Origin: Desulforhopalus sp.
GTDB taxonomy: Bacteria > Desulfobacterota > Desulfobulbia > Desulfobulbales > Desulfocapsaceae
Assembly: GCA_023231425.1 (NCBI GenBank)
Contig: JALNVI010000003.1
Coordinates: forward strand, 9,505-73,504
Direction of reading: 5' to 3'
Length of the DNA stretch: 64,000 bases
The position numbers were made by a program, and so were the translations under genes. Position 1 is the stretch's first letter. Every line of letters starts with the position of its first letter. Below are positions 54,445 through 64,000 of the stretch, one piece after another. The notes beneath the pieces were generated by a model. The model did no database searches. It was not told the DNA's origin and saw only the letters and a list, made by a program, of their open reading frames with translations.

Positions 54445-56349
54445 TCAGCTTTTATTTCGTGCGGAGAGACGCCGCACATGTACCTGCAGTACGGAGATGG
54501 CCGCCGGGGTAATGCCGGATATTCGGGACGCCTGTCCCAGCGATTTCGGCCGTATTTTGTTGAGCTTTTCAACGACTTCGTTGGAGAGACCGGAAAGCAC
54601 TGTGTAGTCCATATCATCCGGCAGGAGCTGGCTCTCCATCTTTTTGAAGCGGGTCACCTGCTCCTCCTGGCGCTCAATATAGCCTTTGAATTTTATCCGC
54701 AGTTCCACCTCGTGACGCACTGTGCCTTCATTGAGAGCTGCGACGGTGTTGCGGTCGGCGGGTTCGAGGGGAAGGTGGAGAAAGGCGGTAATGTTCAGTT
54801 CCGGGCGGCGGAGGAGTTCCGCGAGGGAGCTCTTCTGCTTCAGTTCGGTGGACTTGAGCGCTGCGAGGGACTCGTTGACTGCCGGGGTCGGGGTGAGATG
54901 AATCTGTTCGAGGGCGGCAATCCCGGAGACAATACTGTTTTCCTTGGCATGGAAACGATCATAGGCGTCACGTTTCACCAGACCAATTCCATAGCCTTTG
55001 GCGGTAAGTCGGGCATCTGCGTTGTCCTCCCGCAGAAGCAGGCGATACTCGGCGCGGGAGGTGAAGAGCCGATAGGGCTCCTTTGTACCGAGGGTGACGA
55101 GGTCATCAATGAGCACCCCGGTGTAGGCTTCGGAGCGGTCAAGAATAAAGGGCGGCTCCTGGCGTATCTGGAGGACCGCGTTGATCGCCGCCATCAGCCC
55201 CTGCGCCGCCGCTTCCTCGTAGCCGGACGTGCCGTTGATCTGCCCGGCGAGAAAGAGCCCTCCCAGTCGTTTTGTCTCAAGGGTGGGAAGGAGTCCAAGG
55301 GGATCAATATAGTCGTATTCAATGGCGTAACCGGGGCGGATAATCTTTGCTTTTTCAAAGCCCTGGATGCTGTTGACCATCGCCTGCTGGGTGGCCAGCG
55401 ATAAACTCGTAGGAATCCCGTTGGGGTAGATTTCGCAGGTATCCAGCCCCTCAGGTTCCACAAAAATCTGGTGGCGCGGCTTCTCAGGGAAGCGCATTAC
55501 CTTGTCTTCAATGGACGGGCAGTAGCGGGCGCCGACGCCCTGGATGATCCCGGCGTAAAGCGGAGACTGGTCGATACCTCCGCGGATAATCTCGTGGGTA
55601 CGTTCGTTGGTCCAGGTGATGTAGCAGGGACGCTGCGGCAGGGTGTATTCGCCAGAGCTGGAGTAGGAAAAAAAGCCTGGCGGCATGTCGCTGCTCTGGA
55701 GCTCGAGCTGTGAATAATCGAGAGTGCGGCTGTCGAGGCGGGGAACAGTGCCGGTCTTCATCCGTCCAACTTCAAACCCGTGTTCACGGAACCAGCGGGA
55801 AAGGGCGGCCGAGGCGGGATCACCGAGGCGTCCGGCGGCAAAGTGCTTCAGGCCGATATGCACCAGGCCTCCAAGGAAAGTGCCAGTGCAGATGACTACG
55901 GCCTTCGCCGAAATTTCTTCGTTGAGACTGGTCGTTATGCCGGTGACGCGGGAGTCGTCTGCACTGGTGAGCAGGCCGCTGACCATGGTCTGTTTCACCG
56001 TCAGATTATCGGTGTTTTCAATCACCGATTTTATTCGCAGGCGGTAAAGCAGACGGTCTGCCTGGGCCCGGGAGGAACGGACCGCCGGGCCTTTGGAGGT
56101 GTTGAGGATTCTGAACTGGATGGAGGTCGCGTCAATATTCTTTGCCATTTCTCCGCCGAGGGCATCAATTTCCTTTACAAGGTGACCCTTGGCGAGGCCA
56201 CCGATGGCCGGGTTGCACGACATGGCACCAATGGTGTCAATACTTATAACAGTGAGCAGCGTTTTGCAGCCCATTCGGGCTGCGGCCAGCGCTGCCTCGC
56301 AGCCGGCGTGTCCTGCGCCGACGATGATAACATCATATTCTTCTTTCAT
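54445..56349 (-). CDS. mnmG: tRNA uridine-34 carboxymethylaminomethyl enzyme MnmG (GidA)
   Basis: 634 residues. FAD site [21 protein letters not shown] at the N-terminus, [23 protein letters not shown], and later [23 protein letters not shown]. It works with MnmE, encoded 7 kb away at 60864, to make the 5-carboxymethylaminomethyl group on tRNA U34. The TAATG overlap with the upstream methyltransferase gene shows translational coupling. Confidence 0.97.
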   Translation of the reverse strand: MKEEYDVIIVGAGHAGCEAALAAARMGCKTLLTVISIDTIGAMSCNPAIGGLAKGHLVKEIDALGGEMAKNIDATSIQFRILNTSKGPAVRSSRAQADRLLYRLRIKSVIENTDNLTVKQTMVSGLLTSADDSRVTGITTSLNEEISAKAVVICTGTFLGGLVHIGLKHFAAGRLGDPASAALSRWFREHGFEVGRMKTGTVPRLDSRTLDYSQLELQSSDMPPGFFSYSSSGEYTLPQRPCYITWTNERTHEIIRGGIDQSPLYAGIIQGVGARYCPSIEDKVMRFPEKPRHQIFVEPEGLDTCEIYPNGIPTSLSLATQQAMVNSIQGFEKAKIIRPGYAIEYDYIDPLGLLPTLETKRLGGLFLAGQINGTSGYEEAAAQGLMAAINAVLQIRQEPPFILDRSEAYTGVLIDDLVTLGTKEPYRLFTSRAEYRLLLREDNADARLTAKGYGIGLVKRDAYDRFHAKENSIVSGIAALEQIHLTPTPAVNESLAALKSTELKQKSSLAELLRRPELNITAFLHLPLEPADRNTVAALNEGTVRHEVELRIKFKGYIERQEEQVTRFKKMESQLLPDDMDYTVLSGLSNEVVEKLNKIRPKSLGQASRISGITPAAISVLQVHVRRLSARNKS

Positions 56350-57209
56350 TATTTTTTTGTTGAGTTTGTTTTCTGCCAGGAGATGAGCGCCCAGCGCGGC
56401 GGTGTCCTGCGGGTAAGAGTGAGGCTTCCGTCCGGCTCGCTGACGCTGATTGAGCGGACATATTCGGAGAGTCGTGCGGTCTGCTCTTCATCAAGTGTGT
56501 TGAACATCCAGAGGAAACTGGTCAAGGCCTCTTCAATATTGACGTAGTGTTTCACCCTGTCAAATTCCAGGATCTTCACGTCCGGGGCGATGCCCATGCT
56601 GTACAGTATGTTCAATGTATAAATGTAGTCGGGGCCGGGGTGGAATTCAATGCCGACGGCCTCGTACGCCCCTGGTTCAAACGGTGTCGGGCTGATGCTG
56701 TCGGAGAGAAAAACAGCTTCGGTGGCGAAGGCGTTCAGCTTGCCCAATGCGGCTGGCAGGTCTGTCACGGCGGTGGAGCGGGAGGCGAGGGTGATGTGGT
56801 GCGGCGATATTCCCGCAGCCTGCCAGTCATCCTGCCATGCCAGTCTTGTGGTGGTAATATTGTAGATTTCCTGTTCAGCGGCCTTTTCCTCCAGCAGCTC
56901 AAGCATGCGGCCGGAAAAGTCCAGGGCGGTGACGGCTGCGGCACGTCTGGCGATGGGCAGGGCAAGGGTGCCGGGACCACTGCCAATATCGAGCAGAGTT
57001 GTCTGCGAGGTCAGCGGCAGGTTGTCGACAACAAGATCAACATAGCTGTTGTCCTTTCCCCTGCTGGCGAAGGAGTCGGCGCGGGAATCCCAGTCGGCGG
57101 CGCTCCTGGCCCGGCGGGATTTGTTTGCCATGGCACGGCGACGCAGCTCAATCCAGTCGATATCGGCGGCGGTCTGTATGCTGGCAGGCATGTTTGCAGT
57201 TACGGGCAT
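56349..57209 (-). CDS. Class-I SAM-dependent methyltransferase, unassigned
   Basis: 286 residues from the ATG at 57209 (AGGAAACTTC upstream); the longer open frame has no start signals. SAM motif I is [17 protein letters not shown], followed by [18 protein letters not shown] as motif II and an Asn/Ser-less later part ([17 protein letters not shown]). It is not RsmG/GidB, the methyltransferase classically near mnmG, whose motifs differ. The substrate is unknown. Coupled to mnmG by TAATG, hinting at an RNA or housekeeping role, but that is inference. Confidence 0.82.
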   Translation of the reverse strand: MPVTANMPASIQTAADIDWIELRRRAMANKSRRARSAADWDSRADSFASRGKDNSYVDLVVDNLPLTSQTTLLDIGSGPGTLALPIARRAAAVTALDFSGRMLELLEEKAAEQEIYNITTTRLAWQDDWQAAGISPHHITLASRSTAVTDLPAALGKLNAFATEAVFLSDSISPTPFEPGAYEAVGIEFHPGPDYIYTLNILYSMGIAPDVKILEFDRVKHYVNIEEALTSFLWMFNTLDEEQTARLSEYVRSISVSEPDGSLTLTRRTPPRWALISWQKTNSTKK

Positions 57210-57388
57210 GAAGTTTCCTGATTTCTGTTGAGGGTCATTGAGGCGGGGAGTATACCATATTTGCCGGGGTTTCAGGGATAAAATGATCGGCAATAATCCT
57301 CTGATTCTGAGGGCTTTTCGATCTCCGCCGTCATCCTGCCGCAGCCGGGGACCTTCACTGAAGCGGGGAAGGAGGGCTGAGGAAATCG

Positions 57389-57417
57389 TTGACACCTTCC
57401 TGAAAATATGTTTTTAT
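57389..57417 (+). promoter_or_regulatory. Putative promoter of the rpmH operon
   Basis: TTGACA at 57389-57394, 17-base spacer, TTTTAT at 57412-57417. Good -35, poor -10. About 90 bases upstream of rpmH, and upstream of a hairpin with T-run. Confidence 0.35.
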
Positions 57418-57437
57418 TGCCGTTTTATCATCTTTGT

Positions 57438-57459
57438 CCCCGCCTCACGGGGATTTTTT
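57438..57459 (+). terminator. Leader hairpin with T-run before rpmH (possible attenuator)
   Basis: CCCCG, loop CCTCA, CGGGG, then ATTTTTTG. A short GC-rich stem with a T-run inside the predicted leader between promoter and rpmH. It could attenuate the operon or end stray transcripts. Confidence 0.5.
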
Positions 57460-57505
57460 GTTGACAACTCCCGATGAGAGCGGGAAATCGTAAAGGAAAA
57501 GAACA

Positions 57506-57643
57506 ATGAGCAAAAGAACATTTCAGCCCAGTAATATTAAGCGTAAACGTCGGCACGGTTTTCGTGAAAGAATGAGCACTCGCGCAGGTCGTGCCATCAT
57601 CCGCGCCCGTCGTGCCAGGGGCCGCCAGCGTCTCTCCGCATAA
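57506..57643 (+). CDS. rpmH: 50S ribosomal protein L34
   Basis: 45 residues: [19 protein letters not shown], then [20 protein letters not shown] and RQRLSA. Very basic and of normal length for L34. AAAGGAAAAGAAC is the ribosome site. First gene of the conserved rpmH-rnpA-yidD-yidC-jag-mnmE cluster; dnaA, which often lies upstream, is absent here. Confidence 0.96.
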   Translation: MSKRTFQPSNIKRKRRHGFRERMSTRAGRAIIRARRARGRQRLSA

Positions 57644-57644
57644 A

Positions 57645-57992
57645 TTGACCGGTCAACGGTTGCCGAAATCCCATCTGGTTCGTAAAGGATGGGAGTATCA
57701 GCGCGTGTACAGCAGTGGGAGGCGATTGCACAGTAAAGGCTTCTCTTTGATCTGTCTTGATAATGACCTCCCCTTTAATCGCCTCGGCATCAGCGTTCAT
57801 CGCAAGATACGCGGTGCCGCGTTGCGAAATCGTCTCAAACGGATCATCCGTGAGACGTTTCGCTGTAATCGGGATCTCTTTCCTTCGGCAATGGATATAG
57901 TTTTCACTATTCGGCCGGATTTTATCCTCGACCATCCCGTTGAGATCCGTGCGGCTGTGGAGACGCTCGTCGCAGGGTTACGTAGAGCATGA
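57645..57992 (+). CDS. rnpA: Ribonuclease P protein component
   Basis: About 115 residues if begun at the TTG two bases after the rpmH stop. A GTG at 57591 inside rpmH would give 133 residues, and a TTG at 57660 gives the usual LPKSHLVRK start. The family core is [28 protein letters not shown], and [13 protein letters not shown], the RNR motif that binds P RNA. It processes tRNA 5' ends with RNase P RNA. Overlaps yidD by ATGA. Confidence 0.9.
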   Translation: MTGQRLPKSHLVRKGWEYQRVYSSGRRLHSKGFSLICLDNDLPFNRLGISVHRKIRGAALRNRLKRIIRETFRCNRDLFPSAMDIVFTIRPDFILDHPVEIRAAVETLVAGLRRA

Positions 57993-58216
57993 AGATTACA
58001 GAGATTCCCCGTAAGGCCGCGATCGTCCTGCTGCGAGGCTATAAATATTGGATCTCCCCGTGGCTGCCGCCTTCCTGCCGTTTTACCCCTACCTGCTCGG
58101 TTTATGCCATGCAGGCTATTGAGAAGTATGGTTTCCTGCGCGGTTCCTTCCTCGGGCTGTGCCGCCTGCTTCGCTGTCATCCGTTTTCCCGTGGTGGCTA
58201 CGATCCCATCCCTTAA
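57989..58216 (+). CDS. yidD: Membrane protein insertion efficiency factor YidD
   Basis: 75 residues. [35 protein letters not shown] and [19 protein letters not shown] are near-diagnostic, with three conserved Cys. It aids the YidC insertion route at the inner membrane face. Confidence 0.95.
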   Translation: MKITEIPRKAAIVLLRGYKYWISPWLPPSCRFTPTCSVYAMQAIEKYGFLRGSFLGLCRLLRCHPFSRGGYDPIP

Positions 58217-58236
58217 CCCCAATTACACACTTTCCC

Positions 58237-59916
58237 ATGGATAATAAAAGAGCCTTTCTGGCTGTCGCAATCTCCTTTGTCATCCTCCTTGGCTATCAGT
58301 ATTTCTTTATGCCGACTCCGCCTGCGGAGCAGCCAGGAGAGACGAAACAGAGTGCCGAGGTGAAAGCCCCGCTCTCGCAGAATCAGCCAAAGGCTGTCGC
58401 TGTTACTGAAAAAGTGGCAGAAAAGCCTGCACTGCCTCCCGTGGTTTATGATCGGGAACCGAAGAAGGTTACCGTGGACACCAGTTTGTATACGGCGGTT
58501 TTTTCAGAAGATGGAGGTACGCTCACCAGCTTTTTGTTGAAAAAACACAGCCAGACCAGCGATAAAAACTCTCCCGGGATGCAGTTTATCGCCACAAGTG
58601 CTGAGCAGGGGTATCCGCTTGCGTTCTCCTGGGGCAGTGTGACCAGTCCGCGGATTCTGTACACCGCATCCGCTTCGTCAATCAAACTGGCCGAAGGCGA
58701 CAAACCCGCCACGCTGACCCTCACGGCAGATGCTGGTAACGGGGTGACGGTTCAGCGGGCTTATACCTTCCGCGATGACACCTATCTCATTGATCTAGAT
58801 ATCAAGGTGACCAACGGCAGCGGTGCTCCACTGCAGGGGGCACCCATGCTCGACCAGGTGGACAGTTCTCTCGGCGGTGGTGTCTCTTCCTCAGCCGACC
58901 GCTTTCTCTTCACCGGACCGTCCGCCTATATCAACGATGAACTGCATGAGATAAAGCCTGACGAGTTTGAGCAGGCTCCGGTTACCCTCAACGGTAATAT
59001 TGACTGGGCCGGCTACGAAAGCAGTTACTTTCTCTGCGCCCTTGTACCGGAAGACGGTGATGGCCAGAGCTATACCATGCAGGGCAGCGAAGACCTGGTG
59101 CGCACTCAGCTTGCCGGTGCCGTAATTACCCTGCAGTCCGGTGCCTCACAAAACTGGCAGTACAAACTGTATTATGGACCGAAGAAGGTCAGCCTGCTGC
59201 GCGATATCGGTTACAATCTTGAAAAGTCGATGAACTACGGCTGGTTCACCATCATTGCCAAGCCGATGCTCTGGCTGCTCAACTTCTTCTACTCCGTTGT
59301 TCATAACTACGGCGTGGCGATTATTCTTGTCACCGTTCTCATCAAAGCTCTTTTTTGGCCGATTACCTATAAAGGTTTGAAGTCGATGAAGAATATGCAG
59401 AAGCTGCAGCCGAAGATGGCGAAGCTCAAAGAAAAATATAAGGATGACCCGCAGGCGATGAACCGTGAGGTGATGAATCTCTACAAAACCTACAAGGTCA
59501 ATCCCCTGGGCGGCTGTCTGCCGATGGTCATTCAGATTCCCTTCTTCTTTGCCCTCTATCGAGTTCTGCTGGCTTCTATTGAACTGCGGCATGCACCGTT
59601 TATGCTGTGGATCACTGACCTCGCGGCTCCTGACCGGCTCTACCTCGGGTTTGACCTGCCGTGGCTTGGCGGCCTCCCGGTACTCACTCTGCTGATGGGT
59701 GCATCCATGTGGCTGCAGCAGAAGATGACTCCAACTACTGCCGACCCGATGCAGGCCAAAGTTATGATGGCACTGCCGATTGTTTTCACCTTCATGTTCC
59801 TCAATTTTCCTTCAGGACTGGTACTCTACTGGCTTATCAACAACCTCCTCAGTATTCTGCAGCAGGTGGTAATCAATCGAGAGAGCAAGTCACACGTGTT
59901 GGAGAAAAAGGCCTGA
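58237..59916 (+). CDS. yidC: Membrane protein insertase YidC
   Basis: 559 residues from MDNKRAFLAVAISFVILLGYQY, the Gram-negative type with one N-terminal helix, a large periplasmic beta domain (about 60-340), and the five-helix core. Core motifs are ITYKGLKSMKNMQKLQPKMAKLKEKYKDDPQAMN, VNPLGGCLPMVIQIPFFFALYRVL with the groove residues, and FLNFPSGLVLYWLINNLLSILQQ. It inserts and folds inner-membrane proteins. No strong ribosome site is seen before the ATG, which lies 20 bases after yidD. Confidence 0.97.
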   Translation: MDNKRAFLAVAISFVILLGYQYFFMPTPPAEQPGETKQSAEVKAPLSQNQPKAVAVTEKVAEKPALPPVVYDREPKKVTVDTSLYTAVFSEDGGTLTSFLLKKHSQTSDKNSPGMQFIATSAEQGYPLAFSWGSVTSPRILYTASASSIKLAEGDKPATLTLTADAGNGVTVQRAYTFRDDTYLIDLDIKVTNGSGAPLQGAPMLDQVDSSLGGGVSSSADRFLFTGPSAYINDELHEIKPDEFEQAPVTLNGNIDWAGYESSYFLCALVPEDGDGQSYTMQGSEDLVRTQLAGAVITLQSGASQNWQYKLYYGPKKVSLLRDIGYNLEKSMNYGWFTIIAKPMLWLLNFFYSVVHNYGVAIILVTVLIKALFWPITYKGLKSMKNMQKLQPKMAKLKEKYKDDPQAMNREVMNLYKTYKVNPLGGCLPMVIQIPFFFALYRVLLASIELRHAPFMLWITDLAAPDRLYLGFDLPWLGGLPVLTLLMGASMWLQQKMTPTTADPMQAKVMMALPIVFTFMFLNFPSGLVLYWLINNLLSILQQVVINRESKSHVLEKKA

Positions 59917-59929
59917 CAGGGAGGAGCGT

Positions 59930-60859
59930 ATGCCCGAGATGAAGGAATATTCCGGCAAAGATGTAAACGAAGCTATCGAATCCGCCTGTGCTGATTTCGG
60001 GGTTCTCCGGACGCAGCTCAAGGTGGAAATCCTCGATACCGGCTCTGCCGGAATATTCGGAATCGGTCGGAAAAACGCATGTATCCGCGTGCGGGTAAAA
60101 GCTGCATCGGGGGAGATCGATGATGATCCCTTTGGAGTGGCTGATATCTTTGACAACGGACTCCTGAACCCGGAGAAAAGCGGTGTGGAAAAGCAGAAGA
60201 CTTCTGCTCCGGGGGGAGGGGAATGTGTTGAAAAGGTGGTGAAAAGGAAGGGAAAGGCTGTGGAAAAGAATGTGGAAAAGTCCACAACTGCCGTTCCCGC
60301 ACTTTCATCTCTGCCCTCTGCCGTGTCTGTACCGCAGACTCCGGAAACGCAGGCCAGCCAGGAAATTGTGGAGATTATCTGCAGCGAACTGGTGAAGATA
60401 GTTCAACTGATGGGATTCCCCTCCACCATAGAGGTTCAGGTAGAGGGGCTGACGATTAATGTGGAACTCCACGGCGACTTTGAAGAGGAGTTGATCGGGG
60501 AAGAGGGTCGGGTGGTGGACAGTCTGCAGTATCTCATACGCAAGATTGCCGGCCGCAAATCACAGGAGCGGCTGCGTATTAATCTTGATGTCGGAAACTA
60601 TCGCCGCCGACGGATAAAAGAGCTCTGTGCGAAGGCGGTGAAACTGGCCGCCGCTGTTAAAGATGGAGGCAGCTCCAGGGTCATGCCCGGACTCAGCCCG
60701 GCTGAACGGCGGGAGGTGCATATTGTCCTGCGACACGACAGCGAGGTGCGGAGTCGTTCGGTGGGTGAAGGGATGTTTAAAAAAGTGTTAATCTATAAAC
60801 CCGGCAGCAGCAATGGTGGCCGTAAAAGTCGCCGGAACGGCCGCCGCCGTGAAGACTGA
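59930..60859 (+). CDS. jag: Jag/SpoIIIJ-associated RNA-binding protein
   Basis: 309 residues. A Jag-N domain (MKEYSGKDVNEAIESACADFG and DTGSAGIFGIGRKNA), a basic linker (KRKGKAVEKNVEKS), a KH domain (IGEEGRVVDSLQYLIRKIA) and an R3H domain (GLSPAERREVHIVLRHDSEVRSRSVGEG). GGGAGGAGCGT precedes the ATG. It sits between yidC and mnmE as in many bacteria. The basic, low-complexity tail (GGRKSRRNGRRRED) may bind RNA. Confidence 0.93.
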   Translation: MPEMKEYSGKDVNEAIESACADFGVLRTQLKVEILDTGSAGIFGIGRKNACIRVRVKAASGEIDDDPFGVADIFDNGLLNPEKSGVEKQKTSAPGGGECVEKVVKRKGKAVEKNVEKSTTAVPALSSLPSAVSVPQTPETQASQEIVEIICSELVKIVQLMGFPSTIEVQVEGLTINVELHGDFEEELIGEEGRVVDSLQYLIRKIAGRKSQERLRINLDVGNYRRRRIKELCAKAVKLAAAVKDGGSSRVMPGLSPAERREVHIVLRHDSEVRSRSVGEGMFKKVLIYKPGSSNGGRKSRRNGRRRED

Positions 60860-60863
60860 GCCA

Positions 60864-62243
60864 ATGACTCCTTCGCAAACTGATACCATTGCCGCGATCG
60901 CCACTCCCCCTGGCGCGGGAGGGATCGGTATCATTCGCATCAGCGGAGAGCGTGCCCTCCCTGTCCTGCGTGAAATCTTTGTTTCTGCTTCTTCTGCGGC
61001 ACCCTTCTCTGAAAGCCATAAACTCTACTACGGCCATATTCGCGAGGAGGGTCGCCTGCTTGACGAAGTTCTGGCCGTCTTCATGGCCGCCCCTCACTCC
61101 TACACAGCTGAAGATGTCGCGGAAATTCAATGTCATGGAAGTTCTCTCGTGCTGGAAAACGTTCTCGAGGCGGTGTTGCGCCACGAGGTGCGCCTTGCGG
61201 AACCGGGAGAATTTACCCGTCGGGCCTTCCTCAACGGACGTATTGACCTCACCCGTGCCGAGGCGGTGGTGGAACTCCTCACTGCGCGGACGAAGAAGGG
61301 TGTCGACCTTGCCGAGGAACAGCTCTCCGGTGCCCTCTATAAGGCGCTGGAGCCGATTCGTCAGTCTCTCCTGCATGCTCGTGCCTATGTCGAGGTGGCA
61401 ATAGATTTTCCGGAAGAGGATGTGGAGATCATTGATCACGGCACACTTCTAAAACAGCTTGGGGATGAAGTAAAAACTCCGCTGGGGCGTCTGCTCGGAC
61501 GTGCCGGGCAGGGACGGATCTACCGTGAAGGGATTTCCATGGTCATTGCCGGGCTGCCCAATGTGGGTAAATCCAGCCTGCTTAACGCCCTGCTCAATGA
61601 AGAGAGGGCGCTGGTTGCCGCTATTCCGGGGACTACCCGCGACTCCATTGAGGAGATCGTGGATATTGGCGGGGTTCCGGTGCGCATCGTTGATACTGCC
61701 GGAATTCATGAGAGTGCGGAAGAGGTGGAGGAGATGGGGATTCTCCGGGCGAAGCGTCTGCTCAACCAGGCCGATCTGGTCCTCTTCGTGGTGGATGCTT
61801 CCTGCGGTCTGCGCCCCGGGGACCTGGCACTGTATGATACGGTACGGCAGAAACCGCTGCTGATGGTAGTCAATAAAAGCGATCTGGTGTCTGCGCTGCC
61901 AGACCTCTCTTCTCTCCCTGGTCTGCGCGGCTCGGTGGCAATCTCGGCAAAACAGCAACAGGGGCTGGAAGAGCTGCGGGATCTCATTTATGCGGAGATC
62001 ACCGGAGGCAAAGATATGTGGGAAGAGGCTGCCTGTACCCCCAACCTGCGCCACAAAGCTTCCCTTGAAAGTGCTGTGGCAGCCTGTGATCGCATCATGG
62101 AGACGCTTGCAGCAGGATTGACCTACGACCTCATTGCCGTCGATCTGCAGGATTGTCTCGGAGCCCTTGGCGATATCGTTGGCGAAACTACAACGGAAGA
62201 TGTGCTCGACGTGGTTTTTGCCGAGTTCTGTCTCGGAAAATAA
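60864..62243 (+). CDS. mnmE: tRNA uridine-34 GTPase MnmE (TrmE)
   Basis: 459 residues from the ATG at 60864, four bases after the jag stop. The N-terminal folate-binding domain starts DTIAAIATPPGAGGIGIIRISG. The G domain has GLPNVGKSS (230-238), PGTTRDSIEE, DTAGIHE and NKSDL. The C-terminal CLGK is the expected C-x-G-K tail, holding the catalytic Cys. Partner of MnmG. Confidence 0.97.
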   Translation: MTPSQTDTIAAIATPPGAGGIGIIRISGERALPVLREIFVSASSAAPFSESHKLYYGHIREEGRLLDEVLAVFMAAPHSYTAEDVAEIQCHGSSLVLENVLEAVLRHEVRLAEPGEFTRRAFLNGRIDLTRAEAVVELLTARTKKGVDLAEEQLSGALYKALEPIRQSLLHARAYVEVAIDFPEEDVEIIDHGTLLKQLGDEVKTPLGRLLGRAGQGRIYREGISMVIAGLPNVGKSSLLNALLNEERALVAAIPGTTRDSIEEIVDIGGVPVRIVDTAGIHESAEEVEEMGILRAKRLLNQADLVLFVVDASCGLRPGDLALYDTVRQKPLLMVVNKSDLVSALPDLSSLPGLRGSVAISAKQQQGLEELRDLIYAEITGGKDMWEEAACTPNLRHKASLESAVAACDRIMETLAAGLTYDLIAVDLQDCLGALGDIVGETTTEDVLDVVFAEFCLGK

Positions 62244-63457
62244 TGAAGCCTCATGTTCCTGCCCTTTCTCTTTCTTCTTCCGACCTGTTTGCCTGGCGGC
62301 AGGAAGTAGAGAGGAATATTACACCCCTTCCTGCAGAGAGTGTCACTGTGGAACAGGCCGTCGGACGGGTAACCGCCGAGGCTCTTTCTGCCGACCAGCC
62401 CTCACCCCGTTTCGCGGAATCTCTGCGCGACGGTTTTCTTTTCTTTTCTACCGATTTTATGGTGGCATCGCAAACAGGGCTTGAGGTCTGTTTTGAGGTG
62501 GCAGCGGGGACTCTGGATGTGCCGGTGCTGGTGCATGGTTCTGCCCAGCGCATCTTTACCGGCGGGATGGTGTGCGCCGGGCGAGGGGCAGTGGTTGTGC
62601 CCTGTGAACTTTGTGAGCTGCGGGGAGGGCGTGTCTATCCACGGCAGTTACCGAAAAACAGTTATATCCGCGAGGTTGGCATGGACAGCGCGGCGGGAGA
62701 GATCCTTTTTCCTGCCGGGCGCAGACTTTCTGCCGAAGATGTGGCCCTGCTGGCTGCCTGCGGTGCCCACACTCTCTCGGTGAGAAGCCGTTCACGGGTG
62801 GCGCTTTGCTGTACCGGCAGTGAGCTGGTGACTGGAAGGGAACCGGGGATCGGGGAAAAAGTGTCGGTGAATCACCTGCTCATGGGGGGGGCTTCTGGGC
62901 GTTTTCATCCCCGGGATTTCTCTGTTACCCTGGTTGGTGATGAGAAAGAAGCGCTGCTCGCTTTTTTCTCCGCGGCCCTCATGAAAAGTGCTGATTTGAT
63001 TCTTACCAGTGGCGGCATGGGGCCGGGCAAGTTTGATCTGGTGCAGGAGGTCTTTGCCGGGATGGGAGGGGAGATCTTCTTTGACACGCTGGCCATGCAG
63101 CCGGGAAAATCACTGTTGTTTGGCAGGCTGTACGGTGCTGTTGTTCTCGGGCTGCCCGGGCCGCCCCGGGCTGTCTCCACTCTCGCCGAAGAACTGCTTG
63201 TGCCGGTGTTCCGTCTGCTTGAAGGGGAGAACACAGAGAAGTGCTGGCCAACGGCTTTTGCGGCGAAACTGCTTTCATCGGCGGGTTCTGCTTCCCTTCT
63301 CCCCCGTCTCAGGGGCGGGGTCCTCTCTTTTTCGAAAGGGGAATGTTTTGTTCGGCCTGCCGGGAAAAGGGAACAGGCGCAGTGTCATATTATTTTTCCT
63401 GCTGATTGTGACCTGCATCCTGGAGACCTTGTCGAGATTCACCTGCTGCCGTTCTGA
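62243..63457 (+). CDS. Divergent MoeA-like molybdopterin molybdenumtransferase
   Basis: 404 residues, overlapping the mnmE stop as TAATG. Three-domain MoeA layout: PLPAESVTVEQAVGRVTAEAL, then PSPRFAESLRDGFLFF where MoeA normally has SAMDGYA; YIREVGMDSAAGEILFPAGRRLSAEDVALLAACG is domain III. The MoCF domain has CCTGSELV, DLILTSGGMGPGKFD (usually SGGVSxGxxD) and VLGLPGPPRA (usually LPGNPVS). The altered motifs make normal insertion of molybdate into molybdopterin uncertain; it may be a specialised or tungsten-linked paralogue. No other cofactor gene is in the operon. Confidence 0.78.
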   Translation: MKPHVPALSLSSSDLFAWRQEVERNITPLPAESVTVEQAVGRVTAEALSADQPSPRFAESLRDGFLFFSTDFMVASQTGLEVCFEVAAGTLDVPVLVHGSAQRIFTGGMVCAGRGAVVVPCELCELRGGRVYPRQLPKNSYIREVGMDSAAGEILFPAGRRLSAEDVALLAACGAHTLSVRSRSRVALCCTGSELVTGREPGIGEKVSVNHLLMGGASGRFHPRDFSVTLVGDEKEALLAFFSAALMKSADLILTSGGMGPGKFDLVQEVFAGMGGEIFFDTLAMQPGKSLLFGRLYGAVVLGLPGPPRAVSTLAEELLVPVFRLLEGENTEKCWPTAFAAKLLSSAGSASLLPRLRGGVLSFSKGECFVRPAGKREQAQCHIIFPADCDLHPGDLVEIHLLPF

Positions 63458-63464
63458 TTCGCGG

Positions 63465-64000
63465 GGACCTTGAAACAGCGTGTCTTTCGTTCCTGTTCGA
63501 GGCTCAGGAGACGGGAGACAGGAGAAAGGCAAGACGGTAAGGCATTTTTTACCGCGAAGAACGCGAAGGAAGACAAAAGTATCTGAGAATAAGGATTTTG
63601 AGATTTAAAGAGGGAAGGATGGGGGGCAGGGAGACGGGAGACAGGAAAAAGCAGGCAACAAAACTCGATGGTATCCGTTGTGGTATGAAAGGCCCCCGTT
63701 GTGCTGGAGTCCCTTGTGAAGGGGAACGACAAAAGATTTTTTTGCCAACGAAAAAATTTAGCGTGTTTGACTGTCCATCATTTTTTCCAGCTTTTGCCTT
63801 TCCCTGTCTCCGTCCTTCCCGCTTTAATTCAACTAAAATCTTTTGCGTTCCTTCGCGTTCCTTCGCGTTCTTCGCGGTCAAAAAGGCCTTATCCTTTCGT
63901 GTGTTTAGTGTGTTTCGTTGGCCATCCAGTCTTTCCGTCTTTTGCCTTTCCCTTTCTCCCGTCTCCTTTCTCTCCTTTTAATTTTGACTGTAGCGAAGAA
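63465..64000 (+). repeat. Composite family A/B repeat, right end beyond window
   Basis: Starts GGGGACCTTGAAACAGCGTG eight bases after the MoeA-like stop, then CTTTCGTTCCTGTTCGAGG. The inside is family B (GAGACGGGAGACAGGAGAA, ACCGCGAAGAACGCGAAGG, and inverted TTCCTTCGCGTTCTTCGCGG). At 63983 ATTTTGACTGTAGCGAAGAA marks the approach of the family A right end. No gene lies in the last 540 bases. Confidence 0.82.

Noticed and set aside
57210..57505. Possible chromosomal origin next to rpmH
   Set aside because: No dnaA or dnaN gene and no cluster of TTATCCACA-type boxes could be seen.

Overview
The window reads as chromosome of an anaerobic Desulfobacterota (deltaproteobacterial) sulfate reducer or close relative. 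This is inferred from an 'orange protein' (ORP)-like locus of MinD-type ferredoxin-ATPases and NifX-like proteins under a sigma-54 activator, a split F-type ATPase operon with b and b' subunits but no a or c genes, and the general gene content. No rRNA, tRNA, phage or intact insertion sequence was recognised. The strain cannot be named from sequence alone.

Layout. 1-1360: amt-PII nitrogen pair (amt truncated by the window edge). 1454-6259: minus-strand genes ending in a predicted heterodimeric ABC exporter. 6260-9421: sparse, repeat-rich stretch with an H-NS-like nucleoid protein. 9422-15690: ORP-like locus: sigma-54 activator, tandem inverted repeats, a textbook -24/-12 promoter, three NifX-like proteins, a phospho-acceptor-less receiver domain, two MinD-like ferredoxin ATPases and a Dabb protein. 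15973-24100: cytidylate-kinase-like protein, class-I glutamine amidotransferase, HU/IHF, RluB, UbiD, glycogen synthase and GAPDH. 24530-28759: a 1409-residue PPDK-like protein lacking the PEP-binding barrel. 28828-34744: SstT, ArsR, isochorismatase-like hydrolase and AlaRS. 35038-41145: atpF'FHAGDC. 41647-50690: amidase, MutS, HIT protein, phosphodiesterase, EF-P with its lysyl-transferase EpmA, and a flavin-split-barrel protein. 51001-57209: SulP carrier with a large hydrophilic insertion, Lgt, MnmG and a methyltransferase. 57506-63457: the conserved rpmH-rnpA-yidD-yidC-jag-mnmE cluster plus a divergent MoeA-like gene.

The most striking non-genic feature is a dispersed fold-back element (family A, about 160-180 bp, ends GGNACCTTGAA / TTCAAGGNNCC). 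At least fifteen full, deleted or fragmentary copies lie in the 64 kb, all between genes and several only a few bases after a stop codon. Some copies have lost the middle, two share an extra inner module, one carries a second 148-bp inverted-repeat element, and several have their core replaced by purine-rich 'TTCGCG' sequence (family B). The best gene-level candidates for follow-up are the ORP-like locus with its self-contained sigma-54 circuit, the barrel-less PPDK-like protein beside glycogen synthase and GAPDH, and the SulP protein with its charged insertion.
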